From Buddleja alternifolia (taxonomy: Eukaryota > Streptophyta > Magnoliopsida > Lamiales > Scrophulariaceae), in assembly GCA_019426215.1 (NCBI GenBank), contig CM033400.1, positions 14,802,568 through 14,866,567 of the forward strand: a stretch of DNA of 64,000 nt. The letters are read 5' to 3'. The position numbers and the translations under genes are program-made. Under the pieces are notes generated by a model. That model was not told the DNA's origin and ran no database searches. It saw only the letters and a list, made by a program, of their open reading frames with translations. Below, in pieces: positions 33,308 through 45,397 of the stretch (positions within the stretch are counted from its first letter, which is position 1; every line of letters starts with the position of its first letter).

Positions 33308-34652
33308 AACCTAGGCATAAGATTCTAACATAGTGATCAAGTATATGCAAGATAGGTAAAAACACAATTCACATCACTAACAATATAAGTATAACCTCAA
33401 CAATCATCTATTATAAGCATATATCACAATTTGACCTTACATGGCCTTAGTCTTATGAATTGTTCATGATAGATATTATGAAAAACAAATAATAATACAC
33501 AATGTTCATAGACATGAATGAAATGAAAAGGTTATAAAAACTCCCTCTAATGTGATAATGATGGCCCCTTGATTGGAACTTCAATCCTATTTTCTTCTCC
33601 TCTTAGAATGATGAAGAATGGTGATGAATGAAGCTGAGGACCTTGTTCCTCCTCCTCTCCTCTCAAGAATCTGAAATTGATAGTGAATGATGAAGAGTAT
33701 GGTTCCCCTCCCCCTCCTTTTATAGCCAAAATTTCACTAAAGTATGCATTAAGAATTCCCATTAAAGTTCCCCAATGAGAATTCCCTAAGGTGATGCTTA
33801 AAGTTTGGCTTTTAAGATTCCAACCAGCTAAAAAATGCTGAACTTTCAGCCATTAAAATTCCACCAAGCATAACCATGTGAAAACTTCAACAAAACACAT
33901 GCATGCTGCCATTTTCTTGCTTTCCAGCGCAGTCTCTAGTATTTCTTCATAAACTTCTCCACAGATCTTCAAATTGGATGCTTCAAGTCCCATGTTCAGA
34001 TCACAATAGATCTACAACTTTGCAGAAGCCAATTTTGTCCAATTCGGTCTCTAAGTATACCTAAATTACGTTTCAACATGGAGGTGTTTCTGATTTGGCA
34101 CCATAAATGTAAATCTACCAGAAACACATTATGACAATCCCTCAACACATGTGCTGAATTATGGCCAAAATTGATCTTCCATCATATAAGGCTGGATTAG
34201 GCTGAAAAGGAGTAACATTCGGAATATCATGCTAGCATGACTAGGAGGGCGTTGGGGCGTATTCTGGCACATGTACTTCTCTGTCGGCGCAGCAATCGTA
34301 TTTCCTTCACAATTATCTCTATAAACCTCCGATTTAGATGTTTCAAGTTCCATTTGAAGCTAAGACATACATCTAAAACTTTGTAGAAGGAAACTTTGTC
34401 TAAGTCGGTCTCAAAATGTACGGAATTATTTATCGCTCGAATGTGGTAGGAGATGCATAAACCGCCTAGGTGTTGAAAAAACATGCTTGAACTTGTTTTG
34501 TACATCGTTTTCTTCCCTTTTCTTCATGTATTCTCATTTTACCTGTATTACTTAAACCCACCTATTAAACGCAAATGTGAATGATTTAAGCAATAAGTGA
34601 ATCCAATCATAAGAATTACGGTCTTAAAAAACACGTAAAAACACCTCTTTCA
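33308..34652 (-). repeat. Partial second copy of the reverse solo LTR
   Basis: It matches 25186-26555 with many one-base deletions and lacks the first 530 bases. It is followed by the same GAGCT flank (34653-34657) and B pol sequence, so it is part of the tandem duplication and not a new insertion. Confidence 0.88.
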
Positions 34653-36370
34653 GAGCTTACCATTCGAATTAATGTGTGATGCTAGTGACACCGCCGTGGG
34701 GGCGGTATTGGGCCAACGAAAGGGAAAGGTATTTCAAACAATTTACTATGCTAGTAAAACTCTTAATGAGGCGCAAATGAATTACGCAATCACCGAAAAA
34801 GTTACTAGCTATAGTATTTGCATTTGATAAATTCCACTCCTATCTCGTTTTGAACAAGGTGATTGTGTACACGATCACTCCGCCCTTAAGTATTTACTTG
34901 CTAAAAAGGATGCCAAACCTAGACTTATTCGGTGGATTTTGCTTCTTCAAGAATGTAACATAGAAAACAAGGATAAGAAAGGAGTGGAAAATGTGGTTGC
35001 CGACCATTTATCTAGAATAGAGACCCCTACCCCCGAGTGCATGCATGATAAACCAATTTGTGAGGAGTTCCCGATGAGCAATTGTATGCTATACTTCATA
35101 ACGATACTCCTTGGTATGCCAATTTTGCAAATATCTGTCACGGGAGTTCTTCCTCCGGATATCACTTTTCATCAAAAGAAGAAATTCTTATTTGATGTGA
35201 AGCAATATTTGTGGGATGAACCATATCTATTTAAGATTTGTGCAGATGGCATCATTCGAAGATGTATTCCCGAGGAAGAAAATCGCATCGGTTCTAGCTC
35301 ATTGCCATGACATGTCGGTAGGTGGCCATTTCGGGCCTCTAAAACAGTGGCTAAGGTACTCCAATCAGGTTTCTTTTGGCCCACACTCTCTAAAGATGCA
35401 TTTTTGCATGTCCATCTTGTGATAGGTGCCAACGCACGGGTAATATCTCTAAAAGACATGAAATGCCTTTGAATAGCATGCTTGAGTGTGAGTTATTTGA
35501 TGTTTGGGGTATTGGTTTCATGGGACTCCTTCCCGATCTGTTCCAATAAGATATTCTCGTTGCAGTAGATACGTCTCTAAATGGATTGAAGACGAGGCTT
35601 GGCCCACTAACGATGCTCGGGTGGTTACTCGATTTTTACGAAAAAGAATTTTCACTCGTTTTGGAACCCCTAGAGCTACGTTAGTGACGGGGGCACCCAT
35701 TTTGCAACAAGCAATTCGAACACTTATTGACAAGTATGGGGTAAGGCATAAGATTTCAACTCCCTACCACCCTCAAACGAGTGGACAAGTGGAGGTGTCT
35801 AATAGGGAGATTAAACGCATTCTTGAAAAAACGATCAATGCATCTCGAAAAGATTGGTCTCTAAAATTAGATGACGCCTTATGGGCTTATAGGACCGCGT
35901 TTAAAACCGCGATTGGCATGTCCCCGTAGCGCCTCGTTTTGGTAAAGCATGTCACCTACCGGTTGAGCTGAGCATCGTGCTTATTGGGCTACTAAATTTC
36001 TAAATTTTGACTCCACACTTGTAGGTACAGTCGGTTGCTCCAATTGCATGAGCTCGAGGAATGGTGCCACCAAGCTTATGAGAATGCAAAACTTTACAAA
36101 GAACGAACAAAAACGTGGCACGACAAGCACATCATTCCCCGCGAGTTTCATGAAGGCGAGAGAGTTCTCCTCTACAATTCTCGACTCCGACTTTTTCGGG
36201 AAGCTTAAGTCACAGTGGTCGGGTCCATTCTTGATTCCCATGTCTATCCATCGGGTGCCGTCAAGCTCACAACGGACAAAGGGCAAACGTTCTTGACCAA
36301 TGCTTAACGATTAAAACCGTATATCGGAACTGATGAACTGAGGGACAAAGTGTTCCTCCTTCTCCGAGAT
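34653..36370 (+). pseudogene. B RNase H and integrase, copy 2
   Basis: It is a second copy of 26556-28300, broken into short frames by many one- to few-base indels (for example near 34800, 34873, 35069, 35130, 35280, 35335, 35413, 35545 and 35680). The RNase H start, the zinc region, the glycine-substituted WGIGFMG motif and the [11 protein letters not shown] motif are all recognisable, and the TAG after SP at 35927 is shared with copy 1. The indel density is far above that of the same elements elsewhere in the window. Confidence 0.85.
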
Positions 36371-37390
36371 CCTCCATAATTCTTTGTCCCGAGTCGAGCT
36401 AACAACTATAAATTAGCGCTTCTTGGGAGGCAACCCAAGTTTTGTTTTCGTTTCTTTTTTTCCTTCTTTTGTCTCGTTTGTGTTTGTTTGTGTTGAGCCT
36501 TTTCTTTTTCTTATTTTTCCCAGGAAATGGATTTCAAAACAGTCTACTGGCCACGCCTAGGCGCCGTATCAGCCACGCCTAGGCGCCGTTCAACCCAGTT
36601 CACAACATCTCCCCTGTTAACCGCGCCCCAGTGCGGCCAAGTCCATGCCTAGGCGCCGATCTCACTACGCCCGAGCGCCGAATATCCCACGCCCAGGCGT
36701 GGACAGCAGTAGCATTTCAATTAGACTTGAAGCTTACGGCGCCTAGGCGCCGTCATACGCGCGCCTAGGCGCCGCTCAGGTATAAAAGACCCTCTTTTGT
36801 CACAATTAGGTCAACTTCACATCATCATCTCCATCTCTCTCTCGATTTCCGCCGCCGACCACCACCTCTCCGCCCATTCCTGCCAATTTCACCGTCATTT
36901 CGCCGCTGTTTCACCGCCGGAACAACTATCTTCTCTCTCCGGGCTTTGTGGGTCACGGGTAATCGCTGATTTGTGTAATTTTGGACCACAAGGTTAGTGA
37001 TTGGCTTGCCCTTACCTGAATTTTTGCATATTTCGGCCGTGTGGGCCTTATTGTGGTTGTCATTGGCTATTTTTATCTCGTTATGGCCGGATTTCAGTGA
37101 TTAAGTGTGGTTGGAATTGCGTATTGGAGTTTAACTCAGAAATTTGGGGGTTCTTGTTGATTTGTGCGAAATTGGGGGTAATTTCAGTTGGGTCTAGTGC
37201 ATTTTGTCCATTGCTTGATTCCGATAGTTGACTTTCCGTTTGCTGCATAAAGAGCCGTCCTTTTGTTTAGCAATTGTGGGTTGAGATTATTTATCCTGAT
37301 TCAGTTGAGCCGTTGTTGGATTCGGGTTGTTACGATTGTTGGTGTTTGGGGTTGTTGTTGTGTACCGTTACGCCGCTGAGATTTTGGAAA
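36371..37390 (+). promoter_or_regulatory. Spacer copy 2: palindromic word cluster plus TATA-like site
   Basis: It duplicates 28301-29316 with very few differences. The word cluster is at about 36552-36776 and TATAAAA at 36781-36787. It lies about 600 bases before the intact extra ORF. Confidence 0.55.
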
Positions 37391-38680
37391 ATGCCTAACA
37401 CATCCTGGAAACAAACCAAGCGTAAAAAGAAGGTCGGGGAGGGCTCTTTTAATGTTCGCGAGCCCACCATCGAGCTCCCTCCTCTGGCCAGCCGGTTCTC
37501 CCACCCGGGCGTGGTAAAACTCTACCATGCCATTCAAGGGCGGATGCTTATGAAAGAAAAGCCCTATGATATCCAAGGACGGGCTTCCCTAAACGACCTC
37601 ATGGAGTTCCATCATCTCACGTGCTTCCGGGGACCACTTGAACCCATTCAAGTTCCGTGGGTTCTCAAATTTTTCAGTGCCGGGGCGTTTTCTAGTATTG
37701 GGAAGACGGCGAGCAGTTTTAGCAACTACACGGATTCGGTCTCTTTTCGGAATGTGTCAGTCTACTTTGATGTTCCGGATATCAGTGCATGCCTCGGGTT
37801 ACCCATCCCTGAGCAGTGTGAGTATCAGCATGCTCGCCCCAATTTTACTGTGCCCTTGGAAGCGATTTTGGGGGTGATTGCTATACCCGGCACGACATGG
37901 CCGGAGCGGGATGCACACTTGGCCCGTCATTTTCTCCTTCCCGAGGCCGCCTTCTGGCTCGAATTCATACGCTTCAATCTTATCCCGAGTGGCAACCGTT
38001 TCGAGGCGAACAAGGAGAGGTGTTTACTCATCTTCTGCATTATGACCCGGAAGACGATTAACTTCGCGGGGGTGATTCACCGGACGCTACTCGGGCACAT
38101 GAGGAAGTTGGGCCTTGAGTTGACACATTTGATCCACCCGACCGAGCAGAAAAGGAAGTGTGGGGATCTTAATATATCGAAGAAGAGCCATATGATATTC
38201 CCCTCGCTGATTACAGCTCTCTGCTCGACCGCAAGGGTTAAGGTCTTCCCGACCGAGGGCACAGAATTGGCTGGCACGCCTTTTTCTTTTTCCGAGACCG
38301 TCACCTCTGCTCCCCCGACCTCCTCTACTAGGCCTCGCCCGCAGTCGACATCTACTCGGACGACCGGAACGATGGATATAGACTCTTTGATGGGCGCAAT
38401 GGATCAAATGCGCATCCACTTTGATCAGCGGATGAGCCTTTTTGAGGACATGATCCGGGCTAGCTGTGCGTACACCCGTCAGGTCGCGATGGCTCAGGAT
38501 GCTTTTGTGGGACGTGGCCCCTTTGTGTACCCCGACCCTCCGGACTTCCCTCTCTACTCCGACCCTCCTCCGAATGATATGATTGATGTGGATGATTTAG
38601 TGGGGCGGGCCGAGGATGAGCCTTTACAGGGAGGTGGAGATGATGGTGATGATGAGTTGGAAGCCTTGTTTGGCGATTAG
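37391..38680 (+). CDS. B extra ORF (Athila-type), copy 2, intact, 429 codons
   Basis: ATG 37391 to TAG 38680. A longer open frame reaches back to 37274 but only from a non-ATG codon, and the basic start MPNTSWKQTKRKKK looks natural. The protein has a basic N-terminus, a central conserved region (RASLNDLMEFHHLTCFRGPL, then FDVPDISACLGLPIPEQCEY and FIRFNLIPSGNRFEANKERC), a serine/threonine/proline-rich linker and an acidic tail ending DDELEALFGD. I see no signal peptide or membrane helix, so an envelope role is not supported. It belongs by position and sequence style to the extra ORF of Athila-like elements, often called env-like. Its function is unknown. Confidence 0.78.
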   Translation: MPNTSWKQTKRKKKVGEGSFNVREPTIELPPLASRFSHPGVVKLYHAIQGRMLMKEKPYDIQGRASLNDLMEFHHLTCFRGPLEPIQVPWVLKFFSAGAFSSIGKTASSFSNYTDSVSFRNVSVYFDVPDISACLGLPIPEQCEYQHARPNFTVPLEAILGVIAIPGTTWPERDAHLARHFLLPEAAFWLEFIRFNLIPSGNRFEANKERCLLIFCIMTRKTINFAGVIHRTLLGHMRKLGLELTHLIHPTEQKRKCGDLNISKKSHMIFPSLITALCSTARVKVFPTEGTELAGTPFSFSETVTSAPPTSSTRPRPQSTSTRTTGTMDIDSLMGAMDQMRIHFDQRMSLFEDMIRASCAYTRQVAMAQDAFVGRGPFVYPDPPDFPLYSDPPPNDMIDVDDLVGRAEDEPLQGGGDDGDDELEALFGD

Positions 38681-40386
38681 ACCTATTTTGTATCTATTTT
38701 CTGTCCTTTTTGTCGTTAGATGTTTGTTTTGGTGTTGTTGTTTTGTGGATATTATTTTAGTTGTTTCCCTTTATATTTTCGATGCATGCTTGATCATTTG
38801 TTCCTCTATATTGTGTTGCATGTTTGGTTTTGTTGCTTTCTCTTTTCGATATATGTGATGCTTTCCCGTTTAGTATGGTTAGCACATTTTCACCTTGTAG
38901 TGGATGCCCGCATGTGAGGTTTTCTTTCGCCAGCGTCGCTGTCACCAAACTTTGGACAGACTCTGAATGGACAACTCGGGTTTGCTTGTCAGCATCCCAT
39001 TATGGTGACGTGTACTCTCCTCTCTTATTTTCGAACATTGGGGACAATGTTTGTTCCAAGTTTGGGGGGGTTATAATCGATCCATTATTGTCATGATTAT
39101 TTATGTTCTATATTCTGTCCAAGTTTGGGGGGGAGACGTTTGTACCTCTACATGTGATAATGTGCACCCTTTTTAAGCATCTCCTTAAAAAAAAAAGAAA
39201 TTGGTAGGATTGCAAACCCTCAATTAATGCATTGAGATTGATTAAGTTAAATCAATGGCATCTTTTCTCTATCAATTTGGACTTAAAAGAATTATACACA
39301 TTGTTTCCTTGCTTAAGGGACCCTAAACAAGATTAGATTGTCCTTAAGATGAGTCACATGTGCACATAAGTCGAGGGTAGAGGCGTTGAGTGGATACCCA
39401 TTTTGAAACACTTAAAGGCTTGATCCCGGAAATATTAACTTAGATGTTTCACATGTGTTTTGAGTTGAGAATGTTTTTGTATGCTTAAAAAGAATTAAGA
39501 GGTTGAACATTGGTATGACTGCAAAAGTCAGGCTTAATAGATACTGGGGGCGAAGAGTACCATGCCTAGAATACTGTACTATTATGCTAATTTGAGCTAA
39601 GCTCAAGCCAATGCAAGTGTTAAGTGAATAAGGACCTAGTTTGGTTTTGTGGTCTTTGACACTCGAGCGATTAAGCCCTTAGGGGTGTCTCTACACTTAA
39701 TACCCTAAAACCGTCCGGTTTAGGAGTTATTGGCTCAAAGTTCGTTATAAGGGTGTCATAGAAAGCCTAAAAGAACCGAACATTGCACATGGTCTAGCCT
39801 CTAATGTTGTGAGTTGAAATTTGCATAAGTTAAAGCCCAAAGTGGATAAATTGATGAAATTTTAAGTGATTATGAAGTTTTCCTCAATTCTCATGCCGTG
39901 TGATTACTCGAAAGTCGATAGAATATGGGATTAATGCTTGAAAACTGGTAAGAATGCCACTCGATTATAATACCTTAGACTTCTCACTCTACACCCTTAG
40001 GATGGTCTTTTCAAAATTGAGGCGTAACATGAGCAAGTATGTGACGTGTATATATATATAACCTTGAGCTTAAATAGACGAATTCATGCCATTGCTTTGT
40101 TATTAATCACATTGATTTGGGTTGATTGAGTGTGGTGGAAAATCCTTCGATTTTGTGGGTATATCATATGCAAACCCTCACGAGACTATAACTCGTCCTT
40201 TGAGGTAACTCAAAGGTTCAAAGGCTTGTTGCATTCGCTAAATGCAACCGTGTCCTCCACGAAAGTGAGTTAGGTAGTTTTTCGTTTTTTTTCTCTTTTT
40301 CTTTTTATTTCTCCCGTGTTTGATGATGTTTTTCCTAACCTATAGTTTATCGCTCGAGGACGAGCAATTGATAAGTTTGGGGGGGT
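38681..40386 (+). other. B 3' UTR, copy 2
   Basis: This is the same content as 30604-32296, with purine-tract-like AAGTTTGGGGGGG at about 39058 and 39121 and the polypurine tract at 40373-40385 just before the 3' LTR. Copy 1 has many single-base deletions relative to this one. Confidence 0.75.
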
Positions 40387-41604
40387 TGATAAGAGGCGTT
40401 TTTACGTGTTTTTAAGCCTATGATCTGATATTGTTGGAGTTATTTATTGTCTAAATCATGCCACAGTTGCGTTTAATTGGGGTGTTAAGTGATTTCAGGT
40501 GATAAACGAGAGCATACGAAGAAAAAGGTAAAAAACGGTGCACGACACTTTTTGAAGCCTATCGACCACGCCCAGGTGCCAAGCTGACCACGCTCGGGCG
40601 CCGATCAAGAACAACAAAGTTGATCCCTGTTGACCGCGCCTAGGCGCCGCACTACCGCGCCTAGGCGCCGTTATTCCCGCACCCGAGCGTCGTACTATCC
40701 GCGCCTGGGCGCCGCCGGACTTCTCCCCCTAGAAAAGTATGCCACGTAGGCCGCGCCTAGGCGCCGGCGTAACCGTTTTTCAATTGTTTAAAAGCCAAAC
40801 TTCAGATTGGAAGAGGGGTTAGAAATCTGGGGGAATTGGAAAGCATTTTCTGGGTTTTTGAGCCATAATTTCATCAACAATTGAAGGTGAAGAGGGGGGA
40901 TTGAGCTAGAGATTGAAGCTACAACCAAGGATTCATCATCATTCAAGACTTAGGGAGTTTTCTTTTATATTTCATTTACATGTTTATGTTAATAACTATG
41001 TATATGATTGTTTTAGACCTTCTTGGTTATTGAATATGAGCTAATCTTGTAGAACTAAGGCCATGTGAAGGCCGAATTCATGAATCAATATATGTGAAGT
41101 TAATTTTCGTATTAATTCTCCTAATTGCTTTGTGTGTTGATTTTGTGCTTTTATCACAATCATATGCTTGATCTCCATATGCTTGCTATTGTGCCTAATC
41201 TAGTCATTCGAGAGAAGATAGGTTAGGGTTCAAATGAATCAACACATCATCCGAAACTAATGTGGAATTGCTCCTAGAAATAGGTAAAGATTTCCGGGTG
41301 CGGTTAGCCAAATTTATCCGGGGAAACTCTAGAACGTTAATGCATGGTTGTTGATTAGATTCTCTGATAGACATATTTAGAGAACCGTCAATCAATCATA
41401 GGATTGTTATGTGCCAAGACATCGGGTAATGATTAATTAAGGAGTTTTCACCAAAGCAATAGGAGTCTAATAATTCGAAGAGTAACTCATATATATCGAC
41501 GAGTGGATTCGGTTATAGCATGTGCCTTAGTCTTTTTAACCAATTCGTGAGGTTTAATTCATAGCTTGTTCCGTCCTTTGATCTTTCGTTTACTTAATTG
41601 TTTT
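40387..41604 (+). repeat. 3' LTR of B, first part
   Basis: It begins TGATAAGAGGCG after the polypurine tract and matches 19524 onward. It is cut at 41604 by element C and resumes at 55314. Confidence 0.93.
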
Positions 41605-43067
41605 TGTTAGGAATTTCATGTTAGATGTTTTGATGATGACAATTAGGACTTTGTGTTAGACCCCAAAATATGTAAGTTTGATTTTAGTAGAAAATTTGTA
41701 TAAGCCTTGAAATTTTAGTTTTGTAATAGGCTTATTAGGCTTTGTTTTATTTTGCTTTAGATTATTAGGCTAAGTAGTCTTAGGCTGAGCGTCTGATAAT
41801 TTCTGAGTGAGTTTATCAGTGGTAAAGTTCGAAGACTCAAGCGCCTGATTTCTGAAAGAAGATAAAAGTCTCCAAGCGTCCAATTGACCAGCTACATCAA
41901 GCGTTTCCTTATGGGACAGAAGTAATGTCACCTGAATTTATTTCTAAGTTCAAACGGAGTTTAATGCAAATATTCCCGAAGCATTAAATACCAACGGATA
42001 TTTAATTCAAATGCATTAAATGCTGATAAGAGCATTAAATGTGATAAGCAATTTCAGACGTACGGAGAAGCCACCCTATTGAACTGTCAACTATCTCAGA
42101 CTGCAGCACCAACTTTCATGCTTCTCCAAGAATGCCTATAAATAGGACTTCAACAACAAGCCAAATAGAGAACAATTAATCTTCAAGTCGAATTGTTGTT
42201 GCATTGAAGTCTCATTCCTTAAACTCTCAGAAAAGCCAGAATATTCAAGAAAACATTCCCTTTGCTTTTCTTCAATCCTGAGACAGTCAACAAATATCTC
42301 AAACATTCTTTTCGAAGAAACCACTTTCCTACTGAGATATTTCCAAGTTGTTTGAACTTCATCAAAATCAAACAAACCGCTTTAGAAAAACCCATCCAAG
42401 CCTCGCGATCTGTGTGAAGTCGAAGTTGTATACTTGCATCATTTCTGGGTGAAAGAAGCAAGGAGATTGAAGTGATTTGGAGCAGAAATCTGTGTGATCA
42501 AGGAGCTCAAGTCATCGACATCTATCTCTCCCTATTGTGTAGAAGATTTTATGTGATTCTTTGAGAATCACTTTAGTGGATTGCCTCCAAGTGTTCAAGG
42601 AGAAGAAGGACGTAGTTGGCATTACATCACCCAACGAACCTTACAAATATTGTGTTATTTACTTTTCAGTCAATCATATCATATCATATCATTGCATAAA
42701 TTGACTAAGTAAAATACAATCAAACGCTAAGCAACTAAGAAACCTCTGGTGACGCTAAAGCTTTCAAAGGAAGACTAGAAAAATCATTCCGCTGTGCTAA
42801 CACTGATTTAAGAACTGAACGCTTAAACCCACTCGGTTAAAGTATTCAAATCTTGAAGTCTAAGTTAACTCTCTAAAAACAGTCTTCATCAGACGCTTAA
42901 CCTAAGCGTCTATATTTCTAAGAAAACGCGCAGTCAAGCGTTCCCTTTTTAAGCGTCCAAAACCAGTTTAATACGAAATCTTTTGAAGTCGAAAAAGACT
43001 TCAGGGTCTATTCAACCCCTCCCCCCCCCCCCTTCTAGACCCTTTCGTATGCCACTTGGTACCAACA
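41605..43067 (+). repeat. 5' LTR of C, 1463 bp
   Basis: It begins TGTTAGGAATTTCATG and ends GGTACCAACA. A TATA-like CCTATAAATAGG is at about 42134-42145. It lacks about 82 bases present in the 3' LTR (54291-54372). AAGCGCC/AAGCGTC words occur at 41839, 41874 and 41899 and again at about 42895-42960. A long C run lies at about 43016-43032. Confidence 0.95.
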
Positions 43068-43069
43068 AG

Positions 43070-43081
43070 TGGTATCAGAGC
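43070..43081 (+). other. Primer-binding site of C (tRNA-Met type)
   Basis: TGGTATCAGAGC lies two bases after the LTR end. Confidence 0.94.
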
Positions 43082-43170
43082 GGTTAAAATTGAAGTTTCA
43101 AAATTTCCGAGCATAACTGCTTGTTTAGATCCTTTCTTTCAAAAATCTAATTGTCTTTTAAAATTTAGAT

Positions 43171-45383
43171 ATGGCATTTGCTAAAGTTCCCAAGCTGACT
43201 GAATCAAATTATGACACATGGAAAGTCAAAGCATTTACATATCTCTGTTCATGTGATGATGACATGTGCGATATCATTTCAGATGGGCCAATCAACATAT
43301 ATAAAGTTATCACAAGAGCGCCTGGAGCCACAGAAGAAACTCCCGATGGTTACGTTGAAAAACCAAAACAAGAATGGACTCCAGATGAGCGTCGAAGAGC
43401 TAACTTGGACAATGTTGGACGTAACGCTCTATATACGGCTATTGGTGATAATGACAACTTATTTAACAAAATCAAATCTTGCAAAAATACTAAAGAAATA
43501 TGGGATAAGTTGGCTACGATTTGTGGTGGCTCAGTCCAAATCAAAGAAAACAAACTTTCCATCGCCAAGGAAAAGTTTAATGGATTTAAGATGCTACCCA
43601 ATGAAACGTTAGAGCAATTGGATATAAGATTTACAGCTCTAGTTACAGAACTTACATCGTTGGGAATGGATTTACAGAACCGAGAAATGGTGGTCAAAAT
43701 CTTTAGAAGCTTACCAAGTAAATTCTTGATGAAGACAACCGCTATGAGAGAATCAAATATGCTGAATCTTCTAACTCTAGAAGACGCCTTTTCAGAACTA
43801 AAAGCATTTGAGTTCGAGTTGAATTCTGCCAGTGATATTGTGAGTAGTCCAGTGATTGAATCTGGAGCGCTTATTGCATCAATCAAGGGCAAATCGGGTA
43901 ATAAAGGAAAGAATTCAGATATCAATGGAAAGAAGAGTTAGCTTTGCTGAATAGATTCAGGAAGTTTTTGAGATATGAAAAGAAGGGAAAAGGTTTCAAT
44001 AATCAAGGACAAAGTTCATATCAAGCGCCCACTCCAGTACAACAACAGTACCAAGCGCCTCAGTATTCTGCTCCGTCACCCCAAGCGCCTGCTCAATATC
44101 AAGCGTCTACTCAAAATATCTCAGCACTCGTGATCTCAAAGCCACACACTGCAAGGTTATCAAATGAACAAAAGATGAAAACTAATCTTTGTTATAATTG
44201 CAGGAAACCAGGGCACTACCAGGTAAATTGCCCTTATCCAAACGTATCCAAGCCCTCAAGGCAGGAGTACTTGGATAGAAACCAATTCAGGAGCAACCTT
44301 CGGCAACAAGGTTTGTTAGCGGAATCAGAACCAGCATCCGCACTTGAAGATTTAGAATCATCAGACGAAAGTAGTGATGATGATGAGCCATTAGATGACT
44401 CAGCGCTCATATGTCTCGTGGCCAGAGATGATGAAGCGTCTCCTGAGGTAATCAATGAATTATCAATTCCTCTTTCTTATGATGAATTACTTGACAAAGT
44501 CAGAGAATACTACAATGAATGTCAAGAAGCTGCCAAAATATATCAAAATGATCTTGTAATTATTTCATCACTCACTAAAGATAAAGTAACGCTCAGAGCA
44601 GAGTTGCGAATTCTGCAACAGTGCATTGAGAAAAACCAATCGCTTGAGAGTGAAGTTATTCAATTAAAAGGTGATCTTGATATAATAGTCAAGAGAGAAG
44701 CTGATCTGATGGCTAGACTTGCCAAGTCAGAACAGCTCGTCTCATCGTTGTCCAAAGCATCCAGTAAGCTCGACAATGTGACTGAAGTAACAAGGTTATT
44801 TGGAGAAAAGACCGATTTAGGATGCAATAAATTCGGTAAACAACCAAACAAACCTAATGTTACGGCAAACAACAAAGGAAAGGGTGTTTTCTTTGTTGAG
44901 AAAGGTTCACAAGGTCAAAATCAAAATGAACCAAGTGACAATGGTAAGAGGCCAAATGAGAAAGTCAAAACTGACTCGGGCAAGGGGAAAACTAAGGCAA
45001 ATGATTCACAAAGACGGGTTTATCCAAACACTCAAAAAGCTAAAAATAAGACTGACAACTGTGAATCAAGCGCTAAGCGTCCAGCACCAAAAGTGCAACT
45101 CGAGCCAGTGCCAAGGAAATACCATCGTCAATATCCAAGACAGTTAAGATTATATTATCGATATTATGATGATTATGATTATGACTATGATTATGATTGT
45201 CATTATAATCAAGGATATTATTACACACCCAAAAAGCACACACAACACAATATGAAACCCAAAAAGGCCAATATTCCTACAATGAAGACTAGGCAAATAT
45301 GGGTTCCTAAAGTTCTAATTCAAACTGACAATGTTACTAATGTTAAAGGACCCAAGCAACAATGGGTACCTAAACAGAAATAG
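43171..45383 (+). pseudogene. C gag with zinc knuckle, one frameshift
   Basis: ATG 43171 opens MAFAKVPKLTESNYDTWKVK, the copia gag N-terminus, with a UBN2-type domain to about residue 220. A one-base loss near 43937 ends that frame, and gag continues from about 43944 (LNRFRKFLRYEKKGKG) in the next frame. A Q/A/P-rich stretch follows, encoded by repeated CAAGCGCCT/CAAGCGTCT (44021-44107), then the CCHC zinc knuckle CYNCRKPGHYQVNC at about 44190-44232, an acidic region, a probable coiled coil (about 44500-44790), and a lysine-rich and tyrosine/aspartate-rich tail. It ends at the TAG 45381-45383, just before pol in another frame. Confidence 0.86.
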
Positions 45384-45397
45384 AACTTCCTTCTTGA

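Noticed and set aside
33308..34652. A second independent solo-LTR insertion
   Set aside because: It has the same flank GAGCT and the same neighbouring pol sequence as 24656-26555, so it belongs to the tandem duplication.
37391..38680. True envelope glycoprotein
   Set aside because: No signal peptide, membrane helix or fusion-like segment is visible; only the position is env-like.
2712..43081. tRNA genes at the tRNA-like sequences (2712, 20927, 43070)
   Set aside because: Only 12-18 bases complementary to tRNA 3' ends are present, directly after LTRs; they are primer sites.
43350..43925. 191-codon minus-strand frame in C gag
   Set aside because: It is a shadow of the well-supported gag frame on the plus strand.
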